Shown here: piece after piece, positions 16,823-25,955 of the stretch
How positions within the stretch are numbered: position 1 is the first letter of the stretch
How the letters are laid out: every line of letters starts with the position of its first letter
DNA from: Mycolicibacterium setense
GTDB taxonomy: Bacteria > Actinomycetota > Actinomycetes > Mycobacteriales > Mycobacteriaceae
Direction: 5' to 3'
Length of the DNA stretch: 64,000 bases
NCBI RefSeq assembly: GCF_000805385.1
Contig: NZ_JTJW01000006.1
Span: 186,001-250,000 of the forward strand
Program-made: the position numbers and the translations under genes
The notes under the pieces: generated by a model
Databases searched by the model: none
Told to the model about the DNA's origin: nothing
Seen by the model: the letters and a program-made list of their open reading frames with translations, nothing else

Positions 16823-18442
16823 ATGGCCGAATGGACCATCGGTGCCGTCGTCGACGCGATCGCCGAGGCGGTACCCGACCGCGAGATGACGGTGTGCGGG
16901 GCACGCCGCACCACGTTTGCCGAAGGTGCTGACCGGACCCGTCGGCTGGCGAACTTCCTTGCCTCCCAAGGGCTGGGCGCGTACCGGGAGCGCGGGGATC
17001 TGAACCGCTGGGAATGCGGTCAGGACGTGATCGCGCTCGTCATGCACAACGACCGGTACCCCGAGATGGTGATCGGCTGTCTCAAGGCGCGCACCGTCCC
17101 GGTGAACGTCAACTACTACTACTCACCGGGCGAGGTGGCCGACCTGCTGGCGTATCTGAAGCCTCGCGCGGTGATCTACCACCGCTCACTCGGGGCGAAG
17201 TTCGCTTCCGTGTTGAGGGATGAGGCGCTGCAGGCCGAATTGCTCATCTCGGTCGACGACGGTGAGGGCGCCGAGTTGCCGGGCGCGGTGTCGCTCGAAG
17301 ACGCTCTTGCCCAGGGTGATACGGACCGAGTGGGCCCGGCGTCGCCCGATGACCTGCTGATGGTCTGCACCGGCGGCACGACCGGCCGTCCCAAAGGAGT
17401 GATGTGGCGCCAAGGCGATATCTACGTGTCGTCGATGAACGGCGCCGATCATGCCCACGTGAGTGAGATCCACGACAAAGTGGCCAATGCCGGTCCGCCC
17501 TGGTTCGCGGTATCCCCGTTGATGCATGCCGCCGGGATGTGGACCGCGTTCTCCGGCATGTTGTCCGGCCAGACTGTGGTGCTGCACGACACCAAGCCAC
17601 GCTTCGACCCGCGCACGGTGCTCGAAACCGCGCAACGGGAGAAGATCGGCTTGATGACCATGGTCGGCGACGCCTATGCCGCACCCATCGTCGAGGAGCT
17701 GGGCAGGCGATCTTACGATCTGTCGTCGATGTTCGCCATCGGCACCGGCGGTGCGGCCACCAATCCGAAACATCAACGCGCACTGCTGGAACACATCCCG
17801 CAGATCACCATCATCAACGGGTTCGGTTCGTCGGAGACCGGCAACATGGGGTTCGGCCACACCCAGCGCGAAACGCCAACCGCCGAGACCTTTCAGTTGC
17901 GCGCCGGTGGACTGGTCCTGGCCGACGACTACTCGCATTTCCTGGAACCCGGTGACGCCAGGGTGGGCTGGGTGGCACGCAATGGCCGCATCCCGCTCGG
18001 CTACTTCAACGACGAGGCTGCGACGGTGAAGACGTTTCCCGAGGTCGCCGGCGAGCGGGTGGTGACCTCCGGTGATCGCGCCTCGCTCGATGCGGACGGC
18101 ACCCTGCGCCTCTTGGGGCGAGATTCGTTGGTGATCAACACCGGTGGGGAGAAGGTGTTCGTCGAGGAGATCGAAGAAGCCCTTCGGGCCCACCCTCACG
18201 TGGTGGACGCGCTGGCTGTCGGACGCCCCAGTGAGCGGTGGGGTGAAGAAGTCGTGGCATTGGTGTCGATCCGCGGTGCCGTTGACGCCGTCGCGCTGCG
18301 GGAGCACTGTGCGACCCGGCTGGCGCGGTTCAAACTGCCCAAGGATGTGTTGTTCGTCGACGAGGTTCGCAGGCTCGGCAACGGCAAGGCCGATTACCGC
18401 TGGGCGAAGCGCTTGGCAACGCAGGAAGTGGAGATGGCGTGA
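16823..18442 (+). CDS. AMP-forming acyl-CoA ligase (FadD19/FadD17-like type)
   Basis: A 539-residue ligase with VCTGGTTGRPKGVMWR at 181-196, GSSETGN acceptor motif, and the C-terminal GNGKADYRWAKR with the catalytic lysine. The TGGTTGxPKGVxWR signature and the ADYRWAK end are typical of mycobacterial FadD proteins that activate bulky, steroid-side-chain-like acids, and the protein resembles the ligase at 35898. Adjacent amidohydrolase genes on both sides suggest that their product or substrate is the acid being activated. Its stop overlaps the next gene's GTG by 4 bases. Confidence 0.9.
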   Translation: MAEWTIGAVVDAIAEAVPDREMTVCGARRTTFAEGADRTRRLANFLASQGLGAYRERGDLNRWECGQDVIALVMHNDRYPEMVIGCLKARTVPVNVNYYYSPGEVADLLAYLKPRAVIYHRSLGAKFASVLRDEALQAELLISVDDGEGAELPGAVSLEDALAQGDTDRVGPASPDDLLMVCTGGTTGRPKGVMWRQGDIYVSSMNGADHAHVSEIHDKVANAGPPWFAVSPLMHAAGMWTAFSGMLSGQTVVLHDTKPRFDPRTVLETAQREKIGLMTMVGDAYAAPIVEELGRRSYDLSSMFAIGTGGAATNPKHQRALLEHIPQITIINGFGSSETGNMGFGHTQRETPTAETFQLRAGGLVLADDYSHFLEPGDARVGWVARNGRIPLGYFNDEAATVKTFPEVAGERVVTSGDRASLDADGTLRLLGRDSLVINTGGEKVFVEEIEEALRAHPHVVDALAVGRPSERWGEEVVALVSIRGAVDAVALREHCATRLARFKLPKDVLFVDEVRRLGNGKADYRWAKRLATQEVEMA

Positions 18443-19290
18443 CGGACACAGTGAACCGAGTGATCGATTGTCTGGCCAACGTGCACTTCGGCGAGACCGA
18501 GAACCAGCCCACCTTCATGAAGAAGGTGCGCGACGACTACTTCAAGGGCCCGACGTCGATGTACGACCCCATCGACCTGGCCGAGATGCTCGACGAGATG
18601 GACACCCACGGTGTGCAGCGCGCGATTCTCATGGACAACCTCACCAAACCCTCGGTGACGGCCCGCAAGTTCGTTGAGGCCCATCCCGACCGCTTCGCGC
18701 TGGCGATGGGCGGGGTGAATCTGCTGCGCCCGATCCCGTCATTGCGCGAGCTCGCGGCGGTGGCCTCGGATCTGCCGGTCGTCTACACGGTTGTCGGACC
18801 GAGCTTCTGGGGAGACGGGCAGTACCCGCCGAGCGACGCGGTGTACTACCCGCTGTACACCAAATGCGCCGAGCTGGAACTGCCGTTGTGTGTCAACACC
18901 GGCCTTCCCGGCCCGCCGATTCCGGGCGAGGTGCAGAACCCCATCCATCTCGACCGCGTGTGCGTGCGTTTTCCCGAGTTGAAGCTCTGCATGATCCACG
19001 GCGCAGATCCGTGGTGGGACATCGCGATCCGGATGCTGATCAAGTATCAGAACCTGCGGCTCATGACCTCGGCCTGGTCGCCGAAGCGGTTGCCCGAGTC
19101 ATTACTGCATTTCATGCGCACCCGGGGCAAGAACAAGATCATCTTCGCCTCCGATTTCCCGGTGCTGCGTATGCAGCGTGTGGTGCCCGAGGCGCTGGCG
19201 CTCGATCTGCCGGCTGACGTGATGGACAACTACCTCTACAACAATGCCGCCGAGTTCTTCTTCGGCGAGAGCCAGGAGAAGGAGCAGTAA
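18439..19290 (+). CDS. Amidohydrolase-family protein
   Basis: A 283-residue member of the amidohydrolase_2 superfamily, shorter than its relatives in the window (410-428). The barrel starts with VIDCLANVHFGETEN, where a single His replaces the usual His-x-His or Asp-x-His pair; MIHGADPWWD and FASDFPVLRM supply later His and Asp positions. The GTG start overlaps the ligase stop (GTGA), and its own stop overlaps the next ATG (TAATG), so the three genes are translationally coupled. Confidence 0.85.
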   Translation: MTDTVNRVIDCLANVHFGETENQPTFMKKVRDDYFKGPTSMYDPIDLAEMLDEMDTHGVQRAILMDNLTKPSVTARKFVEAHPDRFALAMGGVNLLRPIPSLRELAAVASDLPVVYTVVGPSFWGDGQYPPSDAVYYPLYTKCAELELPLCVNTGLPGPPIPGEVQNPIHLDRVCVRFPELKLCMIHGADPWWDIAIRMLIKYQNLRLMTSAWSPKRLPESLLHFMRTRGKNKIIFASDFPVLRMQRVVPEALALDLPADVMDNYLYNNAAEFFFGESQEKEQ

Positions 19291-20351
19291 TGGACCGTTA
19301 CGAACTGCGCAGGCTGGATTACAGCCTGACCGAGGACCACGTGGATCTTCAGACCGCGTATAAGCAGTTCTTCAAGACGCACTCCGACATCGAGACCGTG
19401 CGCGCGGCCGAGCCATCGGGCTTCGACAAGAGCCTGTGGGAAAGGTTGTGCGCCATGGGCGCAACGACGATGGCGCTGCCGGAGTCCGTCGGCGGTGACG
19501 GAGCGACACTCGTCGATCTCACGCTGGTGGCCGAGGAACTCGGGCGCTACCTGGCACCCGTTCCGTGGATCGATCATGTGGTGGCGGCGCGGTTACTCGC
19601 GCGGCTCGGTGCACTCGAGTCGTCGGAGTCGCAGGGTTCGGAGGACATCCTCAACGGCACCCAGCTGGTGGCGATCGATCCGCAGCAGAACGCACCGACC
19701 GCCTCGCGGCTCATCCCGGCGGGCTCGATCGCGGACCACGTCATCGTTCGTGACGGACAAGATCTGGTGAAGCTGGAGTTCTCCACGCGCCCGGCCCGGG
19801 TCGACAACATCGGCAAGCTGCCGATGGCCTGGGTGGATCCGGCCGCCGCCGACTCACGGGTGGTACTGGCCAGCGGTGCCGACGCCTTGGCGGCATATCA
19901 ACGGGCGCTGGATGAATGGCGACTTTTGACCGCTTCGGCACTGGTCGGGCTGGTCGAGGAGACGATGACCATCGCTGCGGAGTTCGCGAAGTCCCGCTAT
20001 ACCCTGGGTGTACCGATCGGGACACTGCAGGGCATCTCGCATCCACTGGCCAACATCGCGATCACCGTTCAAAGCGGGCGTGGTCTGGCCCGTCGGGCGG
20101 CGTGGTTCCTCGACAACGAGCCGGACGAGCGGCCGGAACTCGCACCTTCGGCATTCGTCTTCATGGCCGAGGAGGCCGCCAAGGCTGCCACCATGGCGGT
20201 CCACGTCCAGGGCGGGCTCGGGGTGTCCGCGGAGGCGGCAGCCACCGCCTACCTGGTGCGAGCCCGCGGCTGGGCGCTGGCCGGCGGTGACCCGGGCGCC
20301 ACCGCTGTGCACGTCGCCGAAATCGTTGCCGCTCGCGAAAGCAGGGTCTAG
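19290..20351 (+). CDS. Acyl-CoA dehydrogenase-like subunit (partner of the next gene)
   Basis: A 353-residue acyl-CoA dehydrogenase family protein with a helical N-terminal domain (FDKSLWERLCAMGATTMALPESVGGDGATL, family hallmark) and C-terminal helices ending HVQGGLGVSAEAAATAYLVRARGWAL. It is short and lacks the clear YTEPxxGSD FAD/substrate loop seen in its neighbour, having SIADHVIVRDGQDLVKLEF there instead. In mycobacterial steroid side-chain degradation, such paired FadE genes form alpha2beta2 heterotetramers in which one subunit contributes only part of the active site. The gene pair here fits that plan. Confidence 0.87.
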   Translation: MDRYELRRLDYSLTEDHVDLQTAYKQFFKTHSDIETVRAAEPSGFDKSLWERLCAMGATTMALPESVGGDGATLVDLTLVAEELGRYLAPVPWIDHVVAARLLARLGALESSESQGSEDILNGTQLVAIDPQQNAPTASRLIPAGSIADHVIVRDGQDLVKLEFSTRPARVDNIGKLPMAWVDPAAADSRVVLASGADALAAYQRALDEWRLLTASALVGLVEETMTIAAEFAKSRYTLGVPIGTLQGISHPLANIAITVQSGRGLARRAAWFLDNEPDERPELAPSAFVFMAEEAAKAATMAVHVQGGLGVSAEAAATAYLVRARGWALAGGDPGATAVHVAEIVAARESRV

Positions 20352-20353
20352 AC

Positions 20354-21529
20354 ATGGATTTCTCAGTAGTCGAACTGTCCGCGGAAGACGAGGCGTTCCG
20401 CGCCGAGGTGCGCGAGTTCCTGGCCAGTGTGGTGACCGAGGATGTCATCCGCCGCGACCGCGAGACCGGTGACAACTTCGACGAAGGTGTGCACCTGGCC
20501 CTGGGTGCCGCGGGGTATCTGGAGAAGGAATGGAAGACCGAGGCCGACGGCGGCTTCTCCCGAGTGCGTAGGCGCATCTGGGAATTGGAGAAGCGTCGCG
20601 CCGAAGTGCCGTGGGTGACGTGGGGGACCACCGCGATGGTGGCCCGGTCCGTCGCGAAGTTCGCGTCCCCGGAGATCCGCGACGATGTGCTGCGCGGGGT
20701 GTTCGACGGGACCGTGCGGCTGTGCCTCGGCTACACCGAACCCGAAGGCGGCTCAGACGTCGCGACGTGCAAGACCCGCGCGGTGCGGGACGGCGACCAA
20801 TGGGTCATTAACGGCTCCAAGATGTTCACCACGGGAGCGCACAACTGCCAGTACGTCTTCCTGATCACCAACACCGATCCGGAAGCGCCGAAACACAAGA
20901 GCCTCACCATGTTCCTGGTGCCGCTGGATTCAGAGGGCATCGAGATCCAGGGCATCCGTACCGTCGACGGTGACCGCACCAACATCGTCTACTACTCCGA
21001 TGTGCGAGTCGATGACAAGTATCGGCTCGGCGACGTCAACGGTGGTTGGACGGTGGTGCGTGAGCCGCTCGACGCCGAGCACGGGGCCGTCGCGGCCGCC
21101 GACGACGGCTTGGCCGACGTGGCGATCATGATGCACCAGGCCGGGTTCATGGCCGAGGCGTTGGACAACGTGGCCGCACTGGTGGGCAGGTCCGGCGCCG
21201 TCGACGACGGGTCCGTCGCCTATCGATTGGGGCGCAGCGTCGCTCGAATGGAAGCCTCGCTGTCCTCGCCGAGCATCTTCGGCCGGGTGGCACTGGCGCA
21301 GACCATGCGCGATATCGCTCCGGATCTCATGGATATCGCGGGATCTGTTGCCGCACTGCCGATCGGGGCCGACGGGGGAGCCGACGACCGCAGCGAGTAC
21401 GTCTACCGCTTCGCGCCGCTGGTCGGTATCTACGGCGGCACGCTGGAGGTGTTCCGCAACATGATCGCCCAGCACGTGCTGGGTCTCGGCAAGCCGAATT
21501 ACTCGGCGCCCAAGGCGAAAGCGTCCTGA
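20354..21529 (+). CDS. Acyl-CoA dehydrogenase (FAD-binding subunit)
   Basis: A 391-residue acyl-CoA dehydrogenase. LCLGYTEPEGGSDVATCKTRA is the substrate/FAD loop, WVINGSKMFTTGA follows, and the C-terminal helix has VGIYGGTLEVFRNMIAQHVLGL. The YEG glutamate of MCAD-type enzymes is Gly here, as in many actinobacterial FadE proteins whose catalytic Glu lies elsewhere. It starts 2 bases after its partner subunit and would introduce the 2,3-double bond that the hydratases use. Its stop is followed by a 24-base perfect inverted repeat at the convergent junction with the MmpL gene. Confidence 0.9.
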   Translation: MDFSVVELSAEDEAFRAEVREFLASVVTEDVIRRDRETGDNFDEGVHLALGAAGYLEKEWKTEADGGFSRVRRRIWELEKRRAEVPWVTWGTTAMVARSVAKFASPEIRDDVLRGVFDGTVRLCLGYTEPEGGSDVATCKTRAVRDGDQWVINGSKMFTTGAHNCQYVFLITNTDPEAPKHKSLTMFLVPLDSEGIEIQGIRTVDGDRTNIVYYSDVRVDDKYRLGDVNGGWTVVREPLDAEHGAVAAADDGLADVAIMMHQAGFMAEALDNVAALVGRSGAVDDGSVAYRLGRSVARMEASLSSPSIFGRVALAQTMRDIAPDLMDIAGSVAALPIGADGGADDRSEYVYRFAPLVGIYGGTLEVFRNMIAQHVLGLGKPNYSAPKAKAS

Positions 21530-21537
21530 GGCAACAA

Positions 21538-21602
21538 CCGCCGAAACGGCATTCCGGCAGGAAAAGTGCGAGTAGCGGCCTGCCGGAATGCCGTTTCGGC
21601 GG
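21538..21602. repeat. Inverted-repeat element, family B, at a convergent gene junction
   Basis: Perfect 24-base arms (21538-21561 and 21579-21602; core CGAAACGGCATTCC) flank a 17-base loop. It lies between the acyl-CoA dehydrogenase and MmpL stops and can act as a bidirectional terminator. The loop sequence AAAGTGCGAGTAG recurs, inverted, in the element at 29791-29854, so this is a dispersed repeat and not merely a chance hairpin. Confidence 0.8.
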
Positions 21603-21611
21603 GATGGCTGG

Positions 21612-23912
21612 TCAGACTTCGGCCAGCTGCTTGTTGAGCTGATCGCCCTCGATGTCGAGGTTGGGCAGTACGCGCTCCAGCCGCCTGGGCAGCCACCAGG
21701 CCTTCTCACCCAGCATCGACATCACGGCCGGCACGATCGCCATCCGCACCACGAAGGCGTCGATCAGCACGCCGAAGGCCAGTGCGAAACCGATCTGCTT
21801 GATCATCGGATCGCCGTTGAACACGAACCCGGCGAACACCGACATCATGATCACCGCGGCCGCGACCACGACCCGGCTGGCCTGGGTGAAGCCGTGGGTG
21901 ACCGCATCGTCGCCGCGGTGCCCGTGAACGTGCGCCTCCTTCATCGACGACACCAGGAACACCTGGTAGTCCATCGCGAGCCCGTACAGCACACCGATCA
22001 CGATGATCGGCAGCAGGCTCAGGATGGGCCCCGTCGCGGTCAAGCCGAACAACTGCTGGAACCAACCCCATTGGAACAGAGCGGTGGTCGCGCCGAACGT
22101 GGCCATTACGCTGAGCAGGAATCCGACGGTCGCCTTGACCGGAACCGCGATCGACCGGAACACCACCAGCAGCACCAGCAATGACAGGCCGACGACGACG
22201 CCGATGTAGAGCGGTATGGCCTCGGCGAGGCGATCCGTGGTGTCGACTCCCATCGCGGTGATACCGGTGACGCCGAGGTCGACATCGTGCAACTCGGCCA
22301 GCGGTCCGGTGTGGGCCCGGATGTCGCGAACCAGCTGTGCGGTCGCATCATTGGTGGGCCCGGTGGCGGGCACCACCGAGAACAGGGCGAATTCCTCGTC
22401 GTCACTGACCTTTTGCAGGCTCACCGATTCGACACCGGCCATTCGGCGCAGATCGTTGTTGGTGTCGACCAGGTCGGCCGTGGTGAGCTTGCCGTTGCCC
22501 GCCGCCGGTTCGGCGACCACCACGAGCGGCCCGTTATAGCCCTCGCCGTAGTGGCTGGAGACCAGGTCGTAGCTCTCGCGCTGCGGCGTGCCCTGGTTGT
22601 AACTGGCGCCCGCGGGCAGACCCATCGACATGCCCAGTGCCGGCAGCGCCAGCAGCGCGGCGATCACCACGCCGCCGATGGCGACCGGAACCCGGTGGCG
22701 CAACACCGCACCGACCCAGGCGGTCGCGAAGCGGTGGTTGGCCGCGTTGTCGGCGGATTGCGTGCGCCGCGACTTGTCGGAGCAGATGCGCTCGCCGACC
22801 AGACCGAGCAGGGCCGGCAGCAGCGTGAGGGCGGCGATCACCGCGACCACGACGGTGGCCGCGGCCGCGAGCGCCATCGGGGTCAGCAGCGAGATGCCGA
22901 CGACGGTCAGCGCAACCAGCGCGATCACCACGGTGGTGCCGGCGAAAATCACTGCACTACCGGCAGTTCCGAGTGCCCGTCCGGTTGCCTCGGAGGCGCT
23001 GAGCCCCTGGTCGATGATGAGCCGACGCTGGCGGTTGACGATGAACATCGCGTAGTCGATACCGACGGCCAGGCCCAGCATCAACGCCAGCACGGCGGTC
23101 ATCGACTGCATGTTCACCAGATGCGAGAACAGGAAGGTTCCGCCGACGCCGACCGCGACGGAGCTCAGTGCGGTGGCCAGCGGCAGACCCGCTGCCACCA
23201 GTGAGCCGAGAGTGACGACGAGAACCAACGCGGCAACCGCGAGGCCGACGACCTCGCCCACGCCGACGATCTCGGGCATCTCGACCATGCTGGCCGACGG
23301 CAGCACGTCGATCCCGGTGGCAGACACCGCGTCGCGGGCGGCATCCACCGCCTTTTCGACTGTGCCCGACGGCAGCTCGGCAGTCTGCTTGTCGAACTGG
23401 AACTGGTACAGCGCAGCCGCGCCGTCGCCGGAGATCAGGACACCGGGGACCGGTTGCCCGTCGACCACCGATGGTTGCGCTGAATCAGGGCCGGCCGGTG
23501 CGGGCACCTGAGTTCGGGCAATGGCAGCCGACGCGGTCAGGGTGGGGCTGGCAGGACCCTTGGCCATCTCCCTCTGGGCGAGTGCGCCGGGGTCGAGCAC
23601 ATGCTCGGAATGTGACACCGAATCGACGGCACGCAGTAGTGCCGCCCGGTTGTCTCCCTCGTCCATGCGCCCGCCGTCGGGAGCGGCAAAGGCGATCAGC
23701 CCTTGCCCGCCCGAAGACTCGGGCATGCGCTGCGCGAGGTCATCGATGACCTCTTGTGCGGGCGTGCCGTTGATGCGCATCTCGTTCGAGACCTTGGGTG
23801 GGTTGGCCACGAGCAGCCCCGCCACCACCGCGATCAGCGCGAGCCAGCCACTGATCACGAGCCACGGACGACTGAAGGCGAAGCGTCCCAGTCGATACAG
23901 ATAGGTGGACAT
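21612..23912 (-). CDS. MmpL-type RND-superfamily membrane transporter
   Basis: A 766-residue MMPL-family exporter. After a short cytoplasmic start (MSTYLYRLGRFAF) comes the first transmembrane helix, a periplasmic loop of roughly 130-150 residues, a bundle of helices with LGLAVGIDYAMFIVNRQRR, then a second half with its own loop and GVLYGLAMDYQVFLVSSMKE. The Asp-Tyr pairs in these two helices are the proton-relay residues of MmpL proteins. It resembles the shorter MmpL-like drug or lipid exporters, not the large lipid-dedicated MmpLs. A TetR gene diverges from it with a palindrome between, which suggests ligand-induced expression. Confidence 0.9.
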   Translation of the reverse strand: MSTYLYRLGRFAFSRPWLVISGWLALIAVVAGLLVANPPKVSNEMRINGTPAQEVIDDLAQRMPESSGGQGLIAFAAPDGGRMDEGDNRAALLRAVDSVSHSEHVLDPGALAQREMAKGPASPTLTASAAIARTQVPAPAGPDSAQPSVVDGQPVPGVLISGDGAAALYQFQFDKQTAELPSGTVEKAVDAARDAVSATGIDVLPSASMVEMPEIVGVGEVVGLAVAALVLVVTLGSLVAAGLPLATALSSVAVGVGGTFLFSHLVNMQSMTAVLALMLGLAVGIDYAMFIVNRQRRLIIDQGLSASEATGRALGTAGSAVIFAGTTVVIALVALTVVGISLLTPMALAAAATVVVAVIAALTLLPALLGLVGERICSDKSRRTQSADNAANHRFATAWVGAVLRHRVPVAIGGVVIAALLALPALGMSMGLPAGASYNQGTPQRESYDLVSSHYGEGYNGPLVVVAEPAAGNGKLTTADLVDTNNDLRRMAGVESVSLQKVSDDEEFALFSVVPATGPTNDATAQLVRDIRAHTGPLAELHDVDLGVTGITAMGVDTTDRLAEAIPLYIGVVVGLSLLVLLVVFRSIAVPVKATVGFLLSVMATFGATTALFQWGWFQQLFGLTATGPILSLLPIIVIGVLYGLAMDYQVFLVSSMKEAHVHGHRGDDAVTHGFTQASRVVVAAAVIMMSVFAGFVFNGDPMIKQIGFALAFGVLIDAFVVRMAIVPAVMSMLGEKAWWLPRRLERVLPNLDIEGDQLNKQLAEV

Positions 23913-23917
23913 ATAAG

Positions 23918-23933
23918 TGAGAGTAGGCTCTCA
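23918..23933. promoter_or_regulatory. Candidate TetR operator TGAGAG-N4-CTCTCA
   Basis: TGAGAGTAGGCTCTCA is a 16-base inverted repeat with 6-base arms in the gap between the MmpL gene (start 23912) and the divergent TetR gene. Its position overlapping the MmpL promoter fits repression by that TetR. A degraded second half (GGAGTAAGCTATC) follows at about 23940. Confidence 0.6.
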
Positions 23934-24013
23934 ATATGGGAGTAAGCTATCATTTGTTGCCAAACCCATTCCCGGCGCACGAACATGACCTGCGCCACGT
24001 CCCCGGAACGGAA

Positions 24014-24613
24014 ATGCCTGCTCGCCCCACCCGCCGTCGCACCGACGCCTATGCCAATGAGAGCCGCATCGTCGCGGCCGCCCGCGAGGTCTTCGCCGAA
24101 CGCGGCGCAGCTGCGACGTTGACCCAGATCGCCGCGCACGCGGGCGTCGGCAACGCGACGCTGTACCGCCACTTTCCGAACCGGCAGGCGCTGGCGGCGG
24201 CTGTGTACGAGGATGCTTTCGCGACCGAGGTGGAACCGGTGATCCTGTCGCTGATCGACAGCGATGCCCCGCGTGAGGCTTTCATCGACGTGATCGAGCG
24301 ACTGGCCGAACTCATGTACCTGCAGCGTCCACTGCTGCCGTCGCTGGATCACCTCACCGACCTGACGGCCAGGCTGTTCACCCGCAAGCGTGAGCTACTC
24401 GAGGCAGTCGTGAGGCAGGGCCAAGCCGCCGGGGATCTGCGCGCTGACCTCACCGTCGACGATGTGCCGACCTTCGTCGCGATGGTGACGGCCGCGTCCG
24501 TGGCACTCGATCAACCGCCGCTGTTGCGTCGCCGATATCTGAGCTTGATGCTCGACGCCCTCAATCCCGCGGACGCCCAGCCACTTCCGCCGTTGCCGGA
24601 CCGATCCGGCTAG
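24014..24613 (+). CDS. TetR-family regulator divergent from the MmpL gene
   Basis: A 199-residue TetR regulator. The helix-turn-helix domain reads SRIVAAAREVFAERGAAATLTQIAAHAGVGNATLYRHFPNRQALA, and a helical ligand domain follows. I start at ATG 24014 (MPARPTRRR) with a purine-rich GGAACGGAA upstream; the frame is open to 23936, but those residues do not look like a TetR N-terminus. The gene faces the MmpL exporter and probably represses it and itself. Its stop overlaps that of the convergent amidohydrolase by 4 bases. Confidence 0.88.
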   Translation: MPARPTRRRTDAYANESRIVAAAREVFAERGAAATLTQIAAHAGVGNATLYRHFPNRQALAAAVYEDAFATEVEPVILSLIDSDAPREAFIDVIERLAELMYLQRPLLPSLDHLTDLTARLFTRKRELLEAVVRQGQAAGDLRADLTVDDVPTFVAMVTAASVALDQPPLLRRRYLSLMLDALNPADAQPLPPLPDRSG

Positions 24614-25842
24614 GCGCCGGTCAATGCCGGGGGACGAGCGGCTTCGGGATCCGGGTTGGCGATCGGCAGGCCCATGAAGCGCCTGGCGTTGTCACCCATG
24701 AAGTCGTAGGTGCGGCGGATGTCCATGCCCTCGGCGTACTTCCAGAAACCCTTGGGCTCGGCCAGCCCTTCGGGGTGGGGGTAGTCCGAGCCGAACAGCA
24801 CCTTGTCCCATCCGACCGTTTCGACCACGTCGGAAACGCAACCCTCCCAGAACGGGCTGACCCAGATGTTGCGGCGGAACACGTCGTGCGGGTGTTCGGG
24901 GAAGTTCTGCGGCATCTTCTTGTACAGGTCGGCGAAATCGTGGAACAGCGGGAAGATCCAACTGCTGCCGTTCTCCACGCTGGCGATGCGCAGCTTCGGG
25001 AACCGGGTCAGCGTGCCGTGGCAGATGAGCGCCGTCAGCATGTCGGCGATCTCGCGGTGTCCCAATACCATCCAACGGAAGGCGCTCTGCGCCATGAAGT
25101 TCTGGGTGTAGGGCGGTTCCCACTTGTTCACATAGTCATCGAGTGGGGGATAGCTGGCGTGCAGCACGATCGGCAGGCCGGCGGCCTCGACGTCACGCCA
25201 GAATGGGTCGAACTCCGGGAGGGCGGGGGAGCGCCAGCCGTGCAGGCCGTTGACCGGGCCGGGCTTGATCAACGCGACCTTGGCGCCATGCTCGAGAATC
25301 CATTCCAGTTCACGCTGTGCCGCATCGACTTCGGAGAGGTTGATGATCGGCGTGGAGAACACCCGGTCGGCGTAGTCGAAGCTCCAGTGCTCAAGGATCC
25401 ACTCGTTGAGCGCATGAACGATCGCCAGCGTCAGCTGCGGGTCGTCGGCGCTCGAGTGCTCGACCAGGCTGCCCAGGGTCGGATAGTTCAGCGCTTCGAC
25501 CACCCCTTGACGGTCAAGCTCTTTGACACGGTCCTCGGGATTGCGCGTGGCCGCGGGCGCCTCGATGGCCTTGCCCTGCATCTCCCGCAGAGTCTGACCT
25601 TCGGTGTTCTCCCCGGCGAAGAACTTCTCGTGCGCACCCGGTGCGGCGACGCGGTCGAAGGTCGGATTCGGGATGAAGTCGGTGACCCGGTTGTTGATCA
25701 CGATGCGGGTCTGACGGCCGAACTGGGCGTACTGCACGGCGCGGCTGTACTGCTCGGGCAGGAACTTCGTCAGCGCGTCGCCCGTCTCGTACATATGCTG
25801 GTCGGCATCGAAAATCGGTGCATCCCTGAACTGTTCAGTCAT
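24610..25842 (-). CDS. Amidohydrolase-family protein (410 residues)
   Basis: An amidohydrolase_2-type TIM-barrel protein. Its metal-site motifs are IFDADQHMYE near residue 10, IVLHASYPP mid-protein and FGSDYPHPEGLAEP near residue 345. It is a clear relative of the protein at 15563 (shared FIPNPTFD segment, SxWPH/SDYPHxEGLA and length), so they probably act on related molecules. It follows the thiolase-fold/DUF35 pair on the same strand after 113 bases that contain a hairpin and part of a family A repeat, so it may have its own promoter. Confidence 0.87.
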   Translation of the reverse strand: MTEQFRDAPIFDADQHMYETGDALTKFLPEQYSRAVQYAQFGRQTRIVINNRVTDFIPNPTFDRVAAPGAHEKFFAGENTEGQTLREMQGKAIEAPAATRNPEDRVKELDRQGVVEALNYPTLGSLVEHSSADDPQLTLAIVHALNEWILEHWSFDYADRVFSTPIINLSEVDAAQRELEWILEHGAKVALIKPGPVNGLHGWRSPALPEFDPFWRDVEAAGLPIVLHASYPPLDDYVNKWEPPYTQNFMAQSAFRWMVLGHREIADMLTALICHGTLTRFPKLRIASVENGSSWIFPLFHDFADLYKKMPQNFPEHPHDVFRRNIWVSPFWEGCVSDVVETVGWDKVLFGSDYPHPEGLAEPKGFWKYAEGMDIRRTYDFMGDNARRFMGLPIANPDPEAARPPALTGA

Positions 25843-25863
25843 TTCGAGGTTCCTTTTCTCCCG

Positions 25864-25945
25864 CGAGCAGTCCCCCGCAAGCGGGAGGGGCCGCCATCAG
25901 AGTCATGTGGTGCAGTCGCTGAAAATGCGATTGTGTGTCTGCTCG
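25864..25945. repeat. Degenerate family A inverted-repeat element
   Basis: CGAGCAG (25864-25870) and CTGCTCG (25939-25945) form the outer arms, with an inner CCCGC-AA-GCGGG stem at 25874-25885. The right part, TGTCTGCTCGGCAATGAAA, resembles the interior of the element at 50608. It fills the space between the amidohydrolase start and the upstream gene's stop. Confidence 0.5.
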
Positions 25946-25955
25946 GCAATGAAAG

